Virus record (IMG/VR): IMGVR_UViG_3300046692_000184
Span: 1 to 37,819 of that record
Strand: one strand, 5' to 3'
DNA: 37,819 bases
DNA from: a virus
In this document: positions 21,542 through 29,115 of the stretch, in pieces
How positions within the stretch are numbered: the stretch's first letter is position 1
How the letters are laid out: every line of letters begins with the position of its first letter
Position numbers and translations under genes: made by a program
The notes under the pieces: generated by a model
Databases searched by the model: none
What the model saw: the letters and a program-made list of their open reading frames with translations, nothing else
What the model was told of the DNA's origin: nothing

Positions 21542-22131
21542 GAAACGCCGCACTGATTCTCCTCGCCGCGCTCGCGGTGTTCCTCGCCGGCGTCATGGCC
21601 GGCATGTCGCATTCAAGCACCTCGGCGCTCAAGCAGGAAGTGAAGGCCGAGCACGTCACCGCTCAGCAGAACGCGACGAACGTCGCCAAGGCCCAGGACG
21701 CGAGCGTGAAGGTCGAGGCGAAGACCGCGGCCACGGCGGCCGCCGTTGACACCAACAAGGTCCAGATCAAGAAGCGCGTCACCGCGCAGATTCAGCGGCA
21801 GGCCGCTGTCACCTCTACGGAGAACCACCCCGATGCTGCAAGTCCTGAAACGAGCACTGCTGGCAACAGCTGCGGCTTTAGTCTCGACGTTGGCACTGTG
21901 CGCATGCTCAACGCCAGTCGTCAAGGAACCGCTTTTGATCCCGCCCGCGGCGGCAATGAAGCGAGCGACGCCGCTCCAGCCCTTTGCTTTACCGACTTCA
22001 TCGACGCCGACCAGGACCTGACGAAGCTCTACCTCGATTTGTCCGAGCGCCACAACGCGCTCGTTGATTCGGTGGAGCAGTTCCAGTCCGAGCAACGCTC
22101 CCGGCTCGGCATCAAGGAACAGAAAGACTGA
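21538..22131 (+). CDS. Rz: inner-membrane spanin (Rz-like)
   Basis: A 197-aa protein with an N-terminal membrane anchor at about residues 3-23 (NAALILLAALAVFLAGVMAG), then a long Ala/Lys/Gln-rich coiled coil, typical of i-spanins that span the periplasm and fuse inner and outer membranes during lysis. It overlaps the endolysin by ATGA and contains the Rz1 gene in the +1 frame. The region overlapping Rz1 (residues ~100-160) loses coiled-coil character, as expected for a nested arrangement. The gene ends just before a strong terminator. Confidence 0.83.
   Translation: MRNAALILLAALAVFLAGVMAGMSHSSTSALKQEVKAEHVTAQQNATNVAKAQDASVKVEAKTAATAAAVDTNKVQIKKRVTAQIQRQAAVTSTENHPDAASPETSTAGNSCGFSLDVGTVRMLNASRQGTAFDPARGGNEASDAAPALCFTDFIDADQDLTKLYLDLSERHNALVDSVEQFQSEQRSRLGIKEQKD
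21833..22021 (+). CDS. Rz1: outer-membrane spanin lipoprotein (Rz1-like), nested in Rz
   Basis: A 62-aa lipoprotein fully inside Rz in another frame. ATG 21833 has CGGAG upstream. It begins MLQVLKRALLATAAALV, a basic then hydrophobic signal, and the lipobox LCAC puts the lipidated cysteine at residue 25. The mature ~38 residues are Pro-rich (KEPLLIPPAAAM, PLQPFALP), as in o-spanins. It would sit in the inner leaflet of the outer membrane and pair with the Rz C-terminus. The nested Rz/Rz1 layout is a classic of lambdoid lysis cassettes. Confidence 0.85.
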   Translation: MLQVLKRALLATAAALVSTLALCACSTPVVKEPLLIPPAAAMKRATPLQPFALPTSSTPTRT

Positions 22132-22136
22132 GCACC

Positions 22137-22161
22137 GGCCCGGCACACGTCGGGCCTTTTT
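22137..22161 (+). terminator. rho-independent terminator after the lysis cassette
   Basis: GGCCCGGC (22137-22144), loop ACAC, GTCGGGCC (22149-22156) form an 8-bp stem with one G-T pair, followed by TTTTT. It lies six bases after the Rz stop and separates the late lysis unit from phoH. Confidence 0.88.
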
Positions 22162-22181
22162 ACTTCCGAGGAGCACTACTG

Positions 22182-22931
22182 ATGGCAAAGCAACCCCGAC
22201 GCGCCGAACAACAACCGCGCAATTCTAAGCGCCGCACCGAGACGATGCTGAACGAGCTCGAGATGGAGCAGAAGGTGCCGTTTCGCGCGCCGCCGCCCTT
22301 GGCGCCAAAGACCGACTCGCAACGCCGCTACATGAACGCCATCAAGCACTTCCGGCTCGTCTTCGGCACGGGGCCGGCCGGCACAGGCAAGACCTACATT
22401 GCGGGCGCCATCGCCGCACAGCGCCTCGCCGACAAGGAGATCGAGAAGATCGTGATCACCCGGCCGGCGGTTGACGCGGGCGAGAGCCTGGGTTTTCTGC
22501 CGGGAGAGCTCGAGGAGAAGTATGGCGTCTACATTCAGCCGTTTCGCGACGTGCTCGATGAGCGGCTCGGCAAGAGCTTCGTGGACTACCTGCTGCGCAC
22601 CGGCCGCATCGAGGCTGCACCGCTCGCATTCATGCGCGGCCGCACCTTCAAGAATGCGCTGATCGTGCTCGACGAGGCGCAGAACACGACGCCCACGCAG
22701 ATGAAGCTGTTCCTCACCCGCATCGGCGAGAACTGCACCGTGGTGGTCAACGGCGATTTGAAGCAGAAGGACATTTCCGGCCCGAGCGGCCTCGAGGATG
22801 CCCTGAAGCGCCTCTCGTTCATTCCGAGCGTCAAGGTGGTGGAGTTCGGCCGCAAGGATGTCGTCCGCAGCGGCCTGGTTCAAGAAGTGGTGGAGGCGTA
22901 TGAACAAAACGAGGCACTCGCCTATACCTAA
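22182..22931 (+). CDS. phoH: PhoH-like ATPase
   Basis: A 249-aa P-loop ATPase. Walker A is GPAGTGKT with Lys70, Walker B is ALIVLDEAQN, and a conserved PhoH block GDLKQKD follows. PhoH proteins are common in tailed phages; RNA helicase/NTPase activity has been reported for the family but the phage role is unsettled. GAGGAG upstream of the ATG is a strong ribosome site. The gene sits just after the late terminator, so it needs its own promoter or some readthrough; none is obvious in the 20-base gap. Confidence 0.92.
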   Translation: MAKQPRRAEQQPRNSKRRTETMLNELEMEQKVPFRAPPPLAPKTDSQRRYMNAIKHFRLVFGTGPAGTGKTYIAGAIAAQRLADKEIEKIVITRPAVDAGESLGFLPGELEEKYGVYIQPFRDVLDERLGKSFVDYLLRTGRIEAAPLAFMRGRTFKNALIVLDEAQNTTPTQMKLFLTRIGENCTVVVNGDLKQKDISGPSGLEDALKRLSFIPSVKVVEFGRKDVVRSGLVQEVVEAYEQNEALAYT

Positions 22932-23125
22932 AAGGCACGACACAGCGCAGCTTCGGCATCTAAGGCATCGTTGATCGCTTTGCAGGGCAGCGCGTCAAGC
23001 ATCAAGACGCGCCGGTTCGCCGGGCGCGACCGTGCCGAGCGGCTGAGTATTAAAGGTATTGACACCAGTGTCGTTATCTATCGTTACGGCCTTGTAGCCT
23101 CCAAACAACGAATTAGAGAAATGTG
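22932..23125. other. gene-free stretch after phoH
   Basis: About 190 bases without a supported gene. A GC-rich imperfect hairpin (CGCGCC ... GGCGCG, near 23008-23028) has no T-run. TTGACA at 23059-23064 is a consensus -35 box but no good -10 box stands 16-18 bases after it. It probably carries the promoter of the next gene. Confidence 0.4.
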
Positions 23126-23683
23126 ATGTCACTGATACCTTGTCCCGAATGCGAAGCTGAAGTCAGCACCAATGCCGCCGCGTGTCCCAAATGCGGGAAT
23201 CCTTTGGCGTTCAAAACGGCAGAGCCGCTGAAGAAAATGCCCAGTCGGCTATTTGAGGTGGTCCGTGGAGCGGTAATAATCCTCCTTGCGTTCATCGCAA
23301 TTCATTTTTACGTGGAATACGCAGGCAAGCAAACGACTACGAGCGTCGAACGCGAGCCCGCCGCGCGACCTGCCGTAACAGTCACCGCGGTCAGACTGCT
23401 GCACGACTACCAGGAGAATGAAGTAGCGGCTGACGACTACTACAAAGGGCGCGGCGTGTCCGTGGACGGAATAGTCCAAGGCATTAAGAAGGATTTTAGG
23501 GACAACACGTTCATTCAACTTCGCACCGCAGAACGGTTCTCACCAGTTCACGCCTACATTAAAGCGAGCCAAGGGAAGGTCGCGGCAGACCTTGAACGAG
23601 GAGATAAGGTTCACGTCGACTGCACTGGAGCTGGAATGATTGTTGGCTCGCCGATCCTGAACAACTGCGACGTATCGCGCTAA
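23126..23683 (+). CDS. zinc-ribbon, single-span, OB-fold-like membrane protein
   Basis: A 185-aa protein with three parts. Residues 6-23 hold a zinc ribbon (CPEC...CPKCG; Cys6, 9, 20, 23); a hydrophobic helix spans about 45-65; the C-terminal ~110 residues resemble the tRNA_anti-like OB fold (YYKGRGVSVDGIVQGIKKDF, then HVDCTGAG). ATG 23126 is preferred over the GTG at 23123. The gene stands alone, is less GC-rich than its neighbours and uses ATA and AGG-type codons, so it looks like a moron gained by transfer. Its role could be at the cell surface, for example altering phage or stress sensitivity, but nothing proves this. Confidence 0.72.
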   Translation: MSLIPCPECEAEVSTNAAACPKCGNPLAFKTAEPLKKMPSRLFEVVRGAVIILLAFIAIHFYVEYAGKQTTTSVEREPAARPAVTVTAVRLLHDYQENEVAADDYYKGRGVSVDGIVQGIKKDFRDNTFIQLRTAERFSPVHAYIKASQGKVAADLERGDKVHVDCTGAGMIVGSPILNNCDVSR

Positions 23684-23799
23684 ACCACTTCAGGCACCGA
23701 ACCCTCCCCGGGCCGCGTGATCTTGTAGGAAGGAGGGGAGTGGAACACTTGGGGCTCGGAAGCGCGTCCCTCTATATCTATCCCATTTTCAATTCTTTC

Positions 23800-23822
23800 T
23801 ATACTGATAAGTAGAAGCTTAT
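23800..23822 (+). promoter_or_regulatory. -10 box with inverted repeat upstream of the 23854 gene
   Basis: TATACT (23800-23805) lies in an AT-rich stretch, followed by ATAAGTAGAAGCTTAT, an inverted repeat of ATAAG/CTTAT around 23807-23822. No -35 consensus is found 17 bases upstream. The ATAAGT half resembles one arm of the dispersed operator, but the full site is not present. Confidence 0.4.
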
Positions 23823-23853
23823 TTTAATTTAGGGAACCGCGAGGAAGCCCCAA

Positions 23854-24555
23854 GTGATCCACCACACCACGTTTTACGGCAAAGAACTGACGGTCGCGGA
23901 CTGCGAAATCCTCGCGCTGACCCGCGTCGATCCCTCGCTGCGGGCGGCCGAGAGCCTGCTTTTCGGCCGCAAGTGGTTCGACTACCGCGTCTTCCACCCC
24001 GTGCAAGCCACCTATCTCTTCGCCCACGAATACGCGGAAAGCACCAAGCGCGCATACGCCCGCCAAAAAGACATTCGCACAGTCGCGGGCGTGCAGGGGT
24101 TCGATGTCGAAAAGCTTTTCGAGAACCGCGAACTCTCCGCGATGTGGCGGGCACGTCAATCCTTTGATGCGATCGGCTGCCGCTACGACTTCGCCATCGA
24201 CTTCATCATGAGGCGATTCTGTGAGCGCGGCTGGAGAGTGTGCCCCCGGCCCAACCAGCTCTACGCGGAGGAGGTCGTGCTCGACGTGCGCGACGCCTGG
24301 CAGCGCGAGTGCAAGGCAAAGATGCAGATCGCCAAGCAAGAGCGGTTCGATGCGCGCCGCTACACCGGCCACCCCGACCAGAAAGCCTACCAGGCGTGGC
24401 AAGTCGATCAGGTCAAAACCCGCGGCGGCAACCGAGCCATGCTGCTCGGACGACTGCTGCAGGAGAACGTGCTCGCCGAAGCGGTAGTGAGCGCGGCATT
24501 CGGCGAGGCGACCCTCTTACAAGCACGCAAGTTCGTTGTCTCATCCAATAAGTAA
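23854..24555 (+). CDS. phage protein of unknown function in the replication module
   Basis: A 233-aa protein starting with GTG, preceded by GAGGAAG. It is rich in Arg, Tyr and Trp, helical, with no membrane segment; notable phrases are FGRKWFDYRVFHPVQATYLF and a C-terminal basic region (RYTGHPDQKAYQAWQVDQVKTRGGNRA). The basic aromatic character would suit nucleic-acid or protein binding, but I do not recognise a domain. The last codons (AAT AAG TAA) lie inside operator-like site 7. Confidence 0.65.
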   Translation: MIHHTTFYGKELTVADCEILALTRVDPSLRAAESLLFGRKWFDYRVFHPVQATYLFAHEYAESTKRAYARQKDIRTVAGVQGFDVEKLFENRELSAMWRARQSFDAIGCRYDFAIDFIMRRFCERGWRVCPRPNQLYAEEVVLDVRDAWQRECKAKMQIAKQERFDARRYTGHPDQKAYQAWQVDQVKTRGGNRAMLLGRLLQENVLAEAVVSAAFGEATLLQARKFVVSSNK

Positions 24556-24569
24556 TTCGTTACTATACT
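24549..24569 (+). promoter_or_regulatory. operator-like site 7 overlapping a TATACT -10 box
   Basis: TAAGTAATTCGTTACTAT (24549-24566) overlaps the end of the 23854 gene, and its right arm runs into TATACT (24564-24569). No good -35 box is found at normal spacing. It should control the Hfq-like gene, the helicase and the primase. Confidence 0.65.
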
Positions 24570-24576
24570 GGTGAGC

Positions 24577-24592
24577 AGACGACCTAACGTCT
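24577..24592 (+). other. hairpin at the predicted 5' end of the Hfq-like mRNA
   Basis: AGACG (24577-24581), loop ACCTAA, CGTCT (24588-24592). The stem starts about eight bases after the -10 box, so it would be the first structure in the transcript. It may stabilise the message or be a binding site for the encoded Sm-like protein. Confidence 0.35.
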
Positions 24593-24617
24593 CATTCAAT
24601 TCAACCCGGAGTTTCAC

Positions 24618-25070
24618 ATGAGCCTTACCCCCGAACAAGCCCGCGCCGAACAAGTCGCATATGGCCGCTCGACGCTGCGCGCCAACCCCGACTACCCGCG
24701 TCGCATTCAGCAACCCGCACGCGAAGGTTACGGCTCGCGCCCGCCGCTCGCACGCAAGCCGAACACCGGTGGTCACGACGTGATCCTGAAGGCGATGCAA
24801 GAGGGCGGCCAGAAGGCGACGATTATCACGCAGGGCGACGGCGTTGCGTTCGAAGGCGTCATCACGGGTCGCGACAAATACACGATCACGCTCAAGACGG
24901 CGCACCCGGACAAAGAGCGTGCGGCTGCGGGCGAGACGGTTCGCCGTGTGTTCTACAAAAGCGCCATCGAGCAGTTCTGGGGCGAAGAGGTCCGTCGCAA
25001 CATTCACGACACCGAGCGCGACGAAGAAGGCTTCCGGTCGCTCGCTGAAATGACCAAGGCGGTGAACTGA
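24618..25070 (+). CDS. Hfq/Sm-like RNA-binding protein with an N-terminal extension
   Basis: A 150-aa protein whose residues 53-120 match the layout of bacterial Hfq. HDVILKAM aligns with the QDPFLNAL start helix, ATIITQGDGVAFEGVITGRDKYTITLK with the Sm1 strands (GIKLQG...FDQFVILL), and VFYKSAIEQF with the Sm2 strand MVYKHAIS. The Hfq Sm2 histidine is Ser115 here and the Q8 position is His53. Residues 1-50 are a basic Pro/Arg-rich extension and 120-150 an acidic tail. Hfq hexamers bind small RNAs and A-rich sequences. CGGAG precedes the ATG. It is the first gene of a replication operon and overlaps the helicase start by one base. The family call is by eye. Confidence 0.6.
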   Translation: MSLTPEQARAEQVAYGRSTLRANPDYPRRIQQPAREGYGSRPPLARKPNTGGHDVILKAMQEGGQKATIITQGDGVAFEGVITGRDKYTITLKTAHPDKERAAAGETVRRVFYKSAIEQFWGEEVRRNIHDTERDEEGFRSLAEMTKAVN

Positions 25071-26458
25071 TGACCGCAGCCGCTCCCGCACTCACCGTGG
25101 TGCCGGCGGCGAGGGCGGTCGAGGAACCTCCCAAGTTCAACTTTGACGCGGAGTTCCAGGCACGCATCGCCGCGCTGACGCTGCGCGACACGACCTTCAA
25201 CGGAATGGTCGACGGGCTTATCCGTCCCGAATATTTCGAGTCGGAGATCGAAGCCTACCTCGTGGGCACGACGCTGCGTTACTTCGGCAAATACAAGAAG
25301 GCGCCCTCGGGCTTGCCGATCTACGCCTCGCTCATTCGCGAGGACATTGATTCGAAGGTGCTGCCGAAGAACCTCGCGGCTGCCGCCATCGGCCGGCTGA
25401 AGGAGCTTTTCACCGAAGACATCTCGGATCGCAACTACGTTGTCGATCAGATCGCTACCTTCGCCCGCCACCAGGCGGTGCAAGAAGCGATGTTCAAGGC
25501 GATCCCGATGCTCGACAAGGGCAACTTCGATGCGATCTCCACGCTCATGCGTGGCGCGCTCGACGTGGGCGCGACGACCGGCGACGACGAGTATGACTAC
25601 GGCGCCGAGATCGACAGTCGCACGGCCACGCGCTTGCAGCGCGCCGCGGGCACCGCGCCGCCGAGCGGGATCACGACCGGTTACAAGGTGATCGACGAGC
25701 TCCTGTATCACAAAGGCTGGGGGCGCAAGGAGCTGCAGGTGATTCTCGGCGGCCCGAAAGCGGGCAAGACGACGAGCCTGATCGACTTCGGCCTGAACGC
25801 ATGGGCCGCTGGCTACAACGTGCTGTATGCGTCGTGCGAAGTGGGCAAGGACGTCATCAGCGCCCGGATGGACGCGAACGTCTCGCAGACGCTCTTCAAG
25901 GAGCTCGACCACCACACGCACGAAGTCCGGCAGAAGGTGTCGGACTACGTGAGCAAGTGCCTGCGATCGGACGGCACGAAGTCGGCATTCAAGGTCCACG
26001 AATACCCGACGGGCGGGCTGAAGCCTTCGGAGCTGCGGCGTCTCCTCGAGCGCTACAAGGCGAAGGGCGTCAAGTTCGATCTGGTGATCGTCGACTACGC
26101 CGACATCATGTGCCCGGAGCGGCACACCGACAGCGCCATCGAGAACAGCAAGTCGATTTACGTGGACCTGCGCGGTATCGCCATTCACGAAGACTGTGCG
26201 GTGCTGACGGCAACACAAGCGAACCGGGTAGGGGCGAGCGCGAACGTCATCAAGATGGATCACGTCGCGGACGACTTCAACAAGGTCCGTATTGCTGACC
26301 TCATGATTTCGATTAACCGCACCGACGAAGAGCGCGCAGCGGGCCGGGCCCGGTTGTTCTTCGCGGCGTCTCGCAATCAGGAGGGTGAATTCACCATCGA
26401 GATTGAGCAGGCGCTTGACCGCATGAAATTCATCACCCGAGTCCTCGGGTTCGTTTAA
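25070..26458 (+). CDS. DnaB-type replicative helicase
   Basis: A 462-aa protein with an N-terminal helical domain and a RecA-like core. Walker A is GGPKAGKTT with Lys233; Walker B is LVIVDYADIM with Asp342; a TQANR segment follows, as in the DnaB H3 motif. Such helicases form hexamers on the lagging strand and work with a primase, here encoded nearby. It starts at an ATG overlapping the Hfq-like stop, so the two are coupled. It is shorter than DnaB proper and lacks a clear DnaG-contact domain, like many phage versions. Confidence 0.85.
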   Translation: MTAAAPALTVVPAARAVEEPPKFNFDAEFQARIAALTLRDTTFNGMVDGLIRPEYFESEIEAYLVGTTLRYFGKYKKAPSGLPIYASLIREDIDSKVLPKNLAAAAIGRLKELFTEDISDRNYVVDQIATFARHQAVQEAMFKAIPMLDKGNFDAISTLMRGALDVGATTGDDEYDYGAEIDSRTATRLQRAAGTAPPSGITTGYKVIDELLYHKGWGRKELQVILGGPKAGKTTSLIDFGLNAWAAGYNVLYASCEVGKDVISARMDANVSQTLFKELDHHTHEVRQKVSDYVSKCLRSDGTKSAFKVHEYPTGGLKPSELRRLLERYKAKGVKFDLVIVDYADIMCPERHTDSAIENSKSIYVDLRGIAIHEDCAVLTATQANRVGASANVIKMDHVADDFNKVRIADLMISINRTDEERAAGRARLFFAASRNQEGEFTIEIEQALDRMKFITRVLGFV

Positions 26459-26468
26459 GGAGCACGTT

Positions 26469-26807
26469 GTGAAAGAGCGTTCGTTGATCCTGATTTACCG
26501 CGACTGGACAGCCCTCAAGGCGTTTCGTGATACGCACCGCCTTTACGGCGCAATCCCTGCACGCGCCGATCGCCTGCAGACCGACCTGATGGGTCGCATG
26601 GCGTTCGACTTCATGCTGGTGGACACCGAGCTCGCGCCGCACTGGGAGGACGAGCTCAATCGCCGTCAGTGCGTGCATGTGGTGCCGGTCGTGCGGCTGC
26701 GCTACCGCATCGTCGAGGCAATCGCCAACACCGTCGAGCGCGTGCTGCACCGCATTATCGCGGCCTTCTGCGTCGATCGCTGCCGGCGCGTGCGGGTGGT
26801 GCGGTGA
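26469..26807 (+). CDS. small basic protein between helicase and primase
   Basis: A 112-aa protein with a GTG start ten bases after AAGGAG. It is Arg-rich, especially at the C-terminus (CVDRCRRVRVVR), and has a mixed alpha/beta N-terminus (RSLILIYRDWTALKAF). It overlaps the primase start by four bases (GTGA). It may be a helicase or primase accessory protein from its position; no known domain was recognised. Confidence 0.65.
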   Translation: MKERSLILIYRDWTALKAFRDTHRLYGAIPARADRLQTDLMGRMAFDFMLVDTELAPHWEDELNRRQCVHVVPVVRLRYRIVEAIANTVERVLHRIIAAFCVDRCRRVRVVR

Positions 26808-27901
26808 ACGACGATCTCGGCGAGCTCCTCGAGCGCGTCGACATGGCTGCCTATCTCGACCGCGAGGGCATCTCCTACCGGGAGACGCACGGACGGTCGG
26901 GCCAGCAGTTGAACATTCGCGAGTGCCCGCTGTGCGGCAACAGCGATTGGAAGGTCTACGTCAATGCTGAGTCGGGCGTGGGCAACTGCTTTGCAGGCTC
27001 CCACCCGGCTGAAGAGCGCTTCTTCACGAAATACAAGTTCATCCGTGCCCACCTCGGCTCGCCGATGGGCGGTAAGGTGGTCGATCACATTCGCGTGTTC
27101 GCGCGTGAAATGGGCTGGCGGCCCGCGCGACGCGTCTCAGCCAAGGTCGAGAACGCACCGGGCGCGTGGGAGTTGCCCAAGCACGTCACGCTGCCGCACA
27201 ACGGGCAGAACATGCCGTATCTGGAGAACCGCGGGATCGACTCGGAGCTCGCCGCCTATTTTCACCTCGGCTACTGCGCGAACGGGGCGAGCTTCCGATA
27301 CCTGTCTGAGCGTGGCTGGGCCTCGCAGGACTGGTCCCGTCGCATTCTGATCCCGGTCTATGACCTCGACGGCAAGATCGCGACCTTCCAGGGGCGTGAC
27401 GTGACGGGCCGGGCAGAAAAGAAATACCTGTTCCCGCCGGGCATCGACGGCTCGGGCGTGCACCTGTTCAACGGGCTGAACGTCCGCGACACGAGACGTA
27501 TCGTGGTGGGTGAGGGCGCATTCGACGTGGCGGCGACCAAGATCGCGCTCGACGGCGACGCCGAGCTGCGCGACGTGGTGCCGGTGGGCACCTTCGGCAA
27601 GCACCTCTCCTCGGGCAGCGAGAACAGCCAGCTCGCAAAGTTCCAGACGTTGAAAGAGCGCGGCGTCGAAGAGGTAACGCTCATGTGGGACGGCGAGGTC
27701 CAGGCCACCGACGACGCGATTGTGGCGGGCCTGCTGCTCAAGTCAGTCGGCTTGCGCGTGCGCGTGGCGATGCTGCCGGCAGGGTGCGATCCGAACGAGG
27801 TGTCGGCCGACGTAGTGCGCCAGGCGTTCTACCAGGCGAGGCTGCTCGACCGCCGCTCGGCGCTGGAAATCATGACGCTTCGTCGCAAAATGAATGGATA
27901 A
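26804..27901 (+). CDS. DNA primase, zinc-ribbon plus TOPRIM (T7 gp4 N-terminal type)
   Basis: A 365-aa protein; the GTG at 26804 overlaps the previous stop and gives a normal N-terminus. The zinc-binding domain has Cys41, Cys44, Cys62 and His67 (ECPLCGNSD, NCFAGSH). The TOPRIM fold begins IVVGEGAFDVAATK with Glu237 as the likely metal ligand, followed by the TLMWDGEVQATDDA acidic block. It would make RNA primers for lagging-strand synthesis together with the DnaB-type helicase. Unlike T7 gp4, helicase and primase are separate polypeptides. The stop codon lies in operator-like site 8. Confidence 0.87.
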   Translation: MNDDLGELLERVDMAAYLDREGISYRETHGRSGQQLNIRECPLCGNSDWKVYVNAESGVGNCFAGSHPAEERFFTKYKFIRAHLGSPMGGKVVDHIRVFAREMGWRPARRVSAKVENAPGAWELPKHVTLPHNGQNMPYLENRGIDSELAAYFHLGYCANGASFRYLSERGWASQDWSRRILIPVYDLDGKIATFQGRDVTGRAEKKYLFPPGIDGSGVHLFNGLNVRDTRRIVVGEGAFDVAATKIALDGDAELRDVVPVGTFGKHLSSGSENSQLAKFQTLKERGVEEVTLMWDGEVQATDDAIVAGLLLKSVGLRVRVAMLPAGCDPNEVSADVVRQAFYQARLLDRRSALEIMTLRRKMNG

Positions 27902-27919
27902 GTTACGCGTTACTATACT
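27899..27919 (+). promoter_or_regulatory. operator-like site 8 overlapping a TATACT -10 box
   Basis: TAAGTTACGCGTTACTAT (27899-27916) includes the primase stop codon, and its right arm forms TATACT (27914-27919). It has the same arrangement as site 7. The -35 position (TGAATG) is poor. It probably drives the 27950-30766 unit. Confidence 0.67.
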
Positions 27920-27949
27920 GTTACATAACGATAAATCAGGGAGGGCGAA

Positions 27950-28426
27950 ATGCCAGGTTGTCAGATTCGCCGCAGGTTTTCGCACCACAAGCTCGGCACG
28001 AAGGCTTATCAGGTATGGGAAGTCCAGCACAACAACGCCGTGGTCGTGGTCTTCCAATACGGCTCTTTCACGATGGGTCGCGACGCGGTGACGATGGGCG
28101 GCACGATCGACGTGAACGAAGCGATGCACCCGATGAACGCCGACATGTTCGCGACGAAGAAGGTCACCGAGAAGAAGCGGCGCGGCTATGAGGAGTGGGT
28201 CGTCGAGACGTGCCCGTGCAGCGGCTACAACGACTTCCGCGAGATCCTCCAGACGGCATTCGGCAGCGGAAAGGCCAGCACGATCGTCGCGAAACTGGAT
28301 CAGTTCAACCTCGCTGTCGGGTCCAACCCCGCGCCAACGGTCGATCCCGAAAATGATGACAAGGGCAAAGCGAAAGCGCCCGCAATCGAAATCGAACAAT
28401 CCTCGCCCGAATGGGGCAGCTGGTAG
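27950..28426 (+). CDS. WGR-like domain protein
   Basis: A 158-aa protein with AGGGAGGG upstream of the ATG. Residues about 14-92 resemble a WGR domain: KAYQVWEVQHNNAVVVVF, then the degenerate QYGSFTMGRD in place of the W-x-R-x-G-R block, and the closing FATKKVTEKKRRGYEEW. WGR domains bind DNA ends in PARPs and some ligase-associated proteins; the DNA ligase lies two genes downstream. The C-terminal ~40 residues are acidic and disordered, ending EQSSPEWGSW, like the acidic tails of single-stranded DNA binding proteins. An SSB-like role is therefore an alternative. Family call tentative. Confidence 0.55.
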   Translation: MPGCQIRRRFSHHKLGTKAYQVWEVQHNNAVVVVFQYGSFTMGRDAVTMGGTIDVNEAMHPMNADMFATKKVTEKKRRGYEEWVVETCPCSGYNDFREILQTAFGSGKASTIVAKLDQFNLAVGSNPAPTVDPENDDKGKAKAPAIEIEQSSPEWGSW

Positions 28427-28437
28427 GAGAGAGAGTG

Positions 28438-29115
28438 ATGACCACCGAAACCGCCGTCGAAGCAAAACCGATTCTGCCGCCGTCCGTGTCTGCGGACGCG
28501 AAGCGCAACGCCTTCTACACGAAGTGCCCGGAGCAGCAATCGACCAAGCCCTACGCGATGTGCCAATACATCGCGGCCAATCAGGGCGACGACTCGATCA
28601 AGACGCTCTACGGCGATTGTCTGAGCGCGATTCACCGCGGCCGCTGCGTCGCGGTCGGTATGCGCGAGGAAGAGGAGCTCAAGGGCCAGGCAATTTACTT
28701 CGTCGAGCGCGTCAAAGGCGAGGCGCTGGTCGCCGCGCAGACGACGTGGGCCGCAAGCGCGCCGAAGCGCGGGTATCAGCGCAACAAGTATTCAGAGGGC
28801 GCGAGCTTGCAGCCCGCGCCGCGCGTCGCTATCCCGCGCCCGAGCACGCCTGCGCCCGCACCGAAGAAACCCGCGTTCGAGTTCGACGGCAACATCTACG
28901 CCGCCGCGCTAAACGCCGCAGTGAAGAAGGAGCGCAACGCAACTAACGATCAGGCTACGCCTGCAAAGGTGACGCCCGCCGCTGCCGCGCCGGTCGCACC
29001 GACCCCGGCTCCCCAGCCGGAAGCCGCACCCGCACCCATCAACATGACCAGGCGCGCGGGCGAGTCGCCTCTCGAAATGGCTCGCCGCCTTCGCGCACAA
29101 CAAGGGAGTAAGTAA
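28438..29115 (+). CDS. Cys-rich N-terminus, Pro/Ala-rich linker protein, unknown function
   Basis: A 225-aa protein; ATG 28438 is chosen because TAGGAGAGA lies just upstream, instead of an in-frame ATG at 28411 inside the preceding gene. Cys30, Cys42, Cys61 and Cys70 could bind a metal. Residues ~120-200 are a Pro/Ala-rich linker (PSTPAPAPKKPAFEF, PAAAAPVAPTPAPQPEAA), ending in a basic helix (SPLEMARRLRAQQ). It lies between the WGR-like gene and the ligase and may be an adaptor in DNA metabolism. No domain recognised. Its stop codon lies in operator-like site 9. Confidence 0.65.
   Translation: MTTETAVEAKPILPPSVSADAKRNAFYTKCPEQQSTKPYAMCQYIAANQGDDSIKTLYGDCLSAIHRGRCVAVGMREEEELKGQAIYFVERVKGEALVAAQTTWAASAPKRGYQRNKYSEGASLQPAPRVAIPRPSTPAPAPKKPAFEFDGNIYAAALNAAVKKERNATNDQATPAKVTPAAAAPVAPTPAPQPEAAPAPINMTRRAGESPLEMARRLRAQQGSK

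Noticed and set aside
23059-23087. Complete sigma-70 promoter with TTGACA
   Set aside because: The -35 is exact but no acceptable -10 box exists at 16-18 bases; kept only as a -35-like element.
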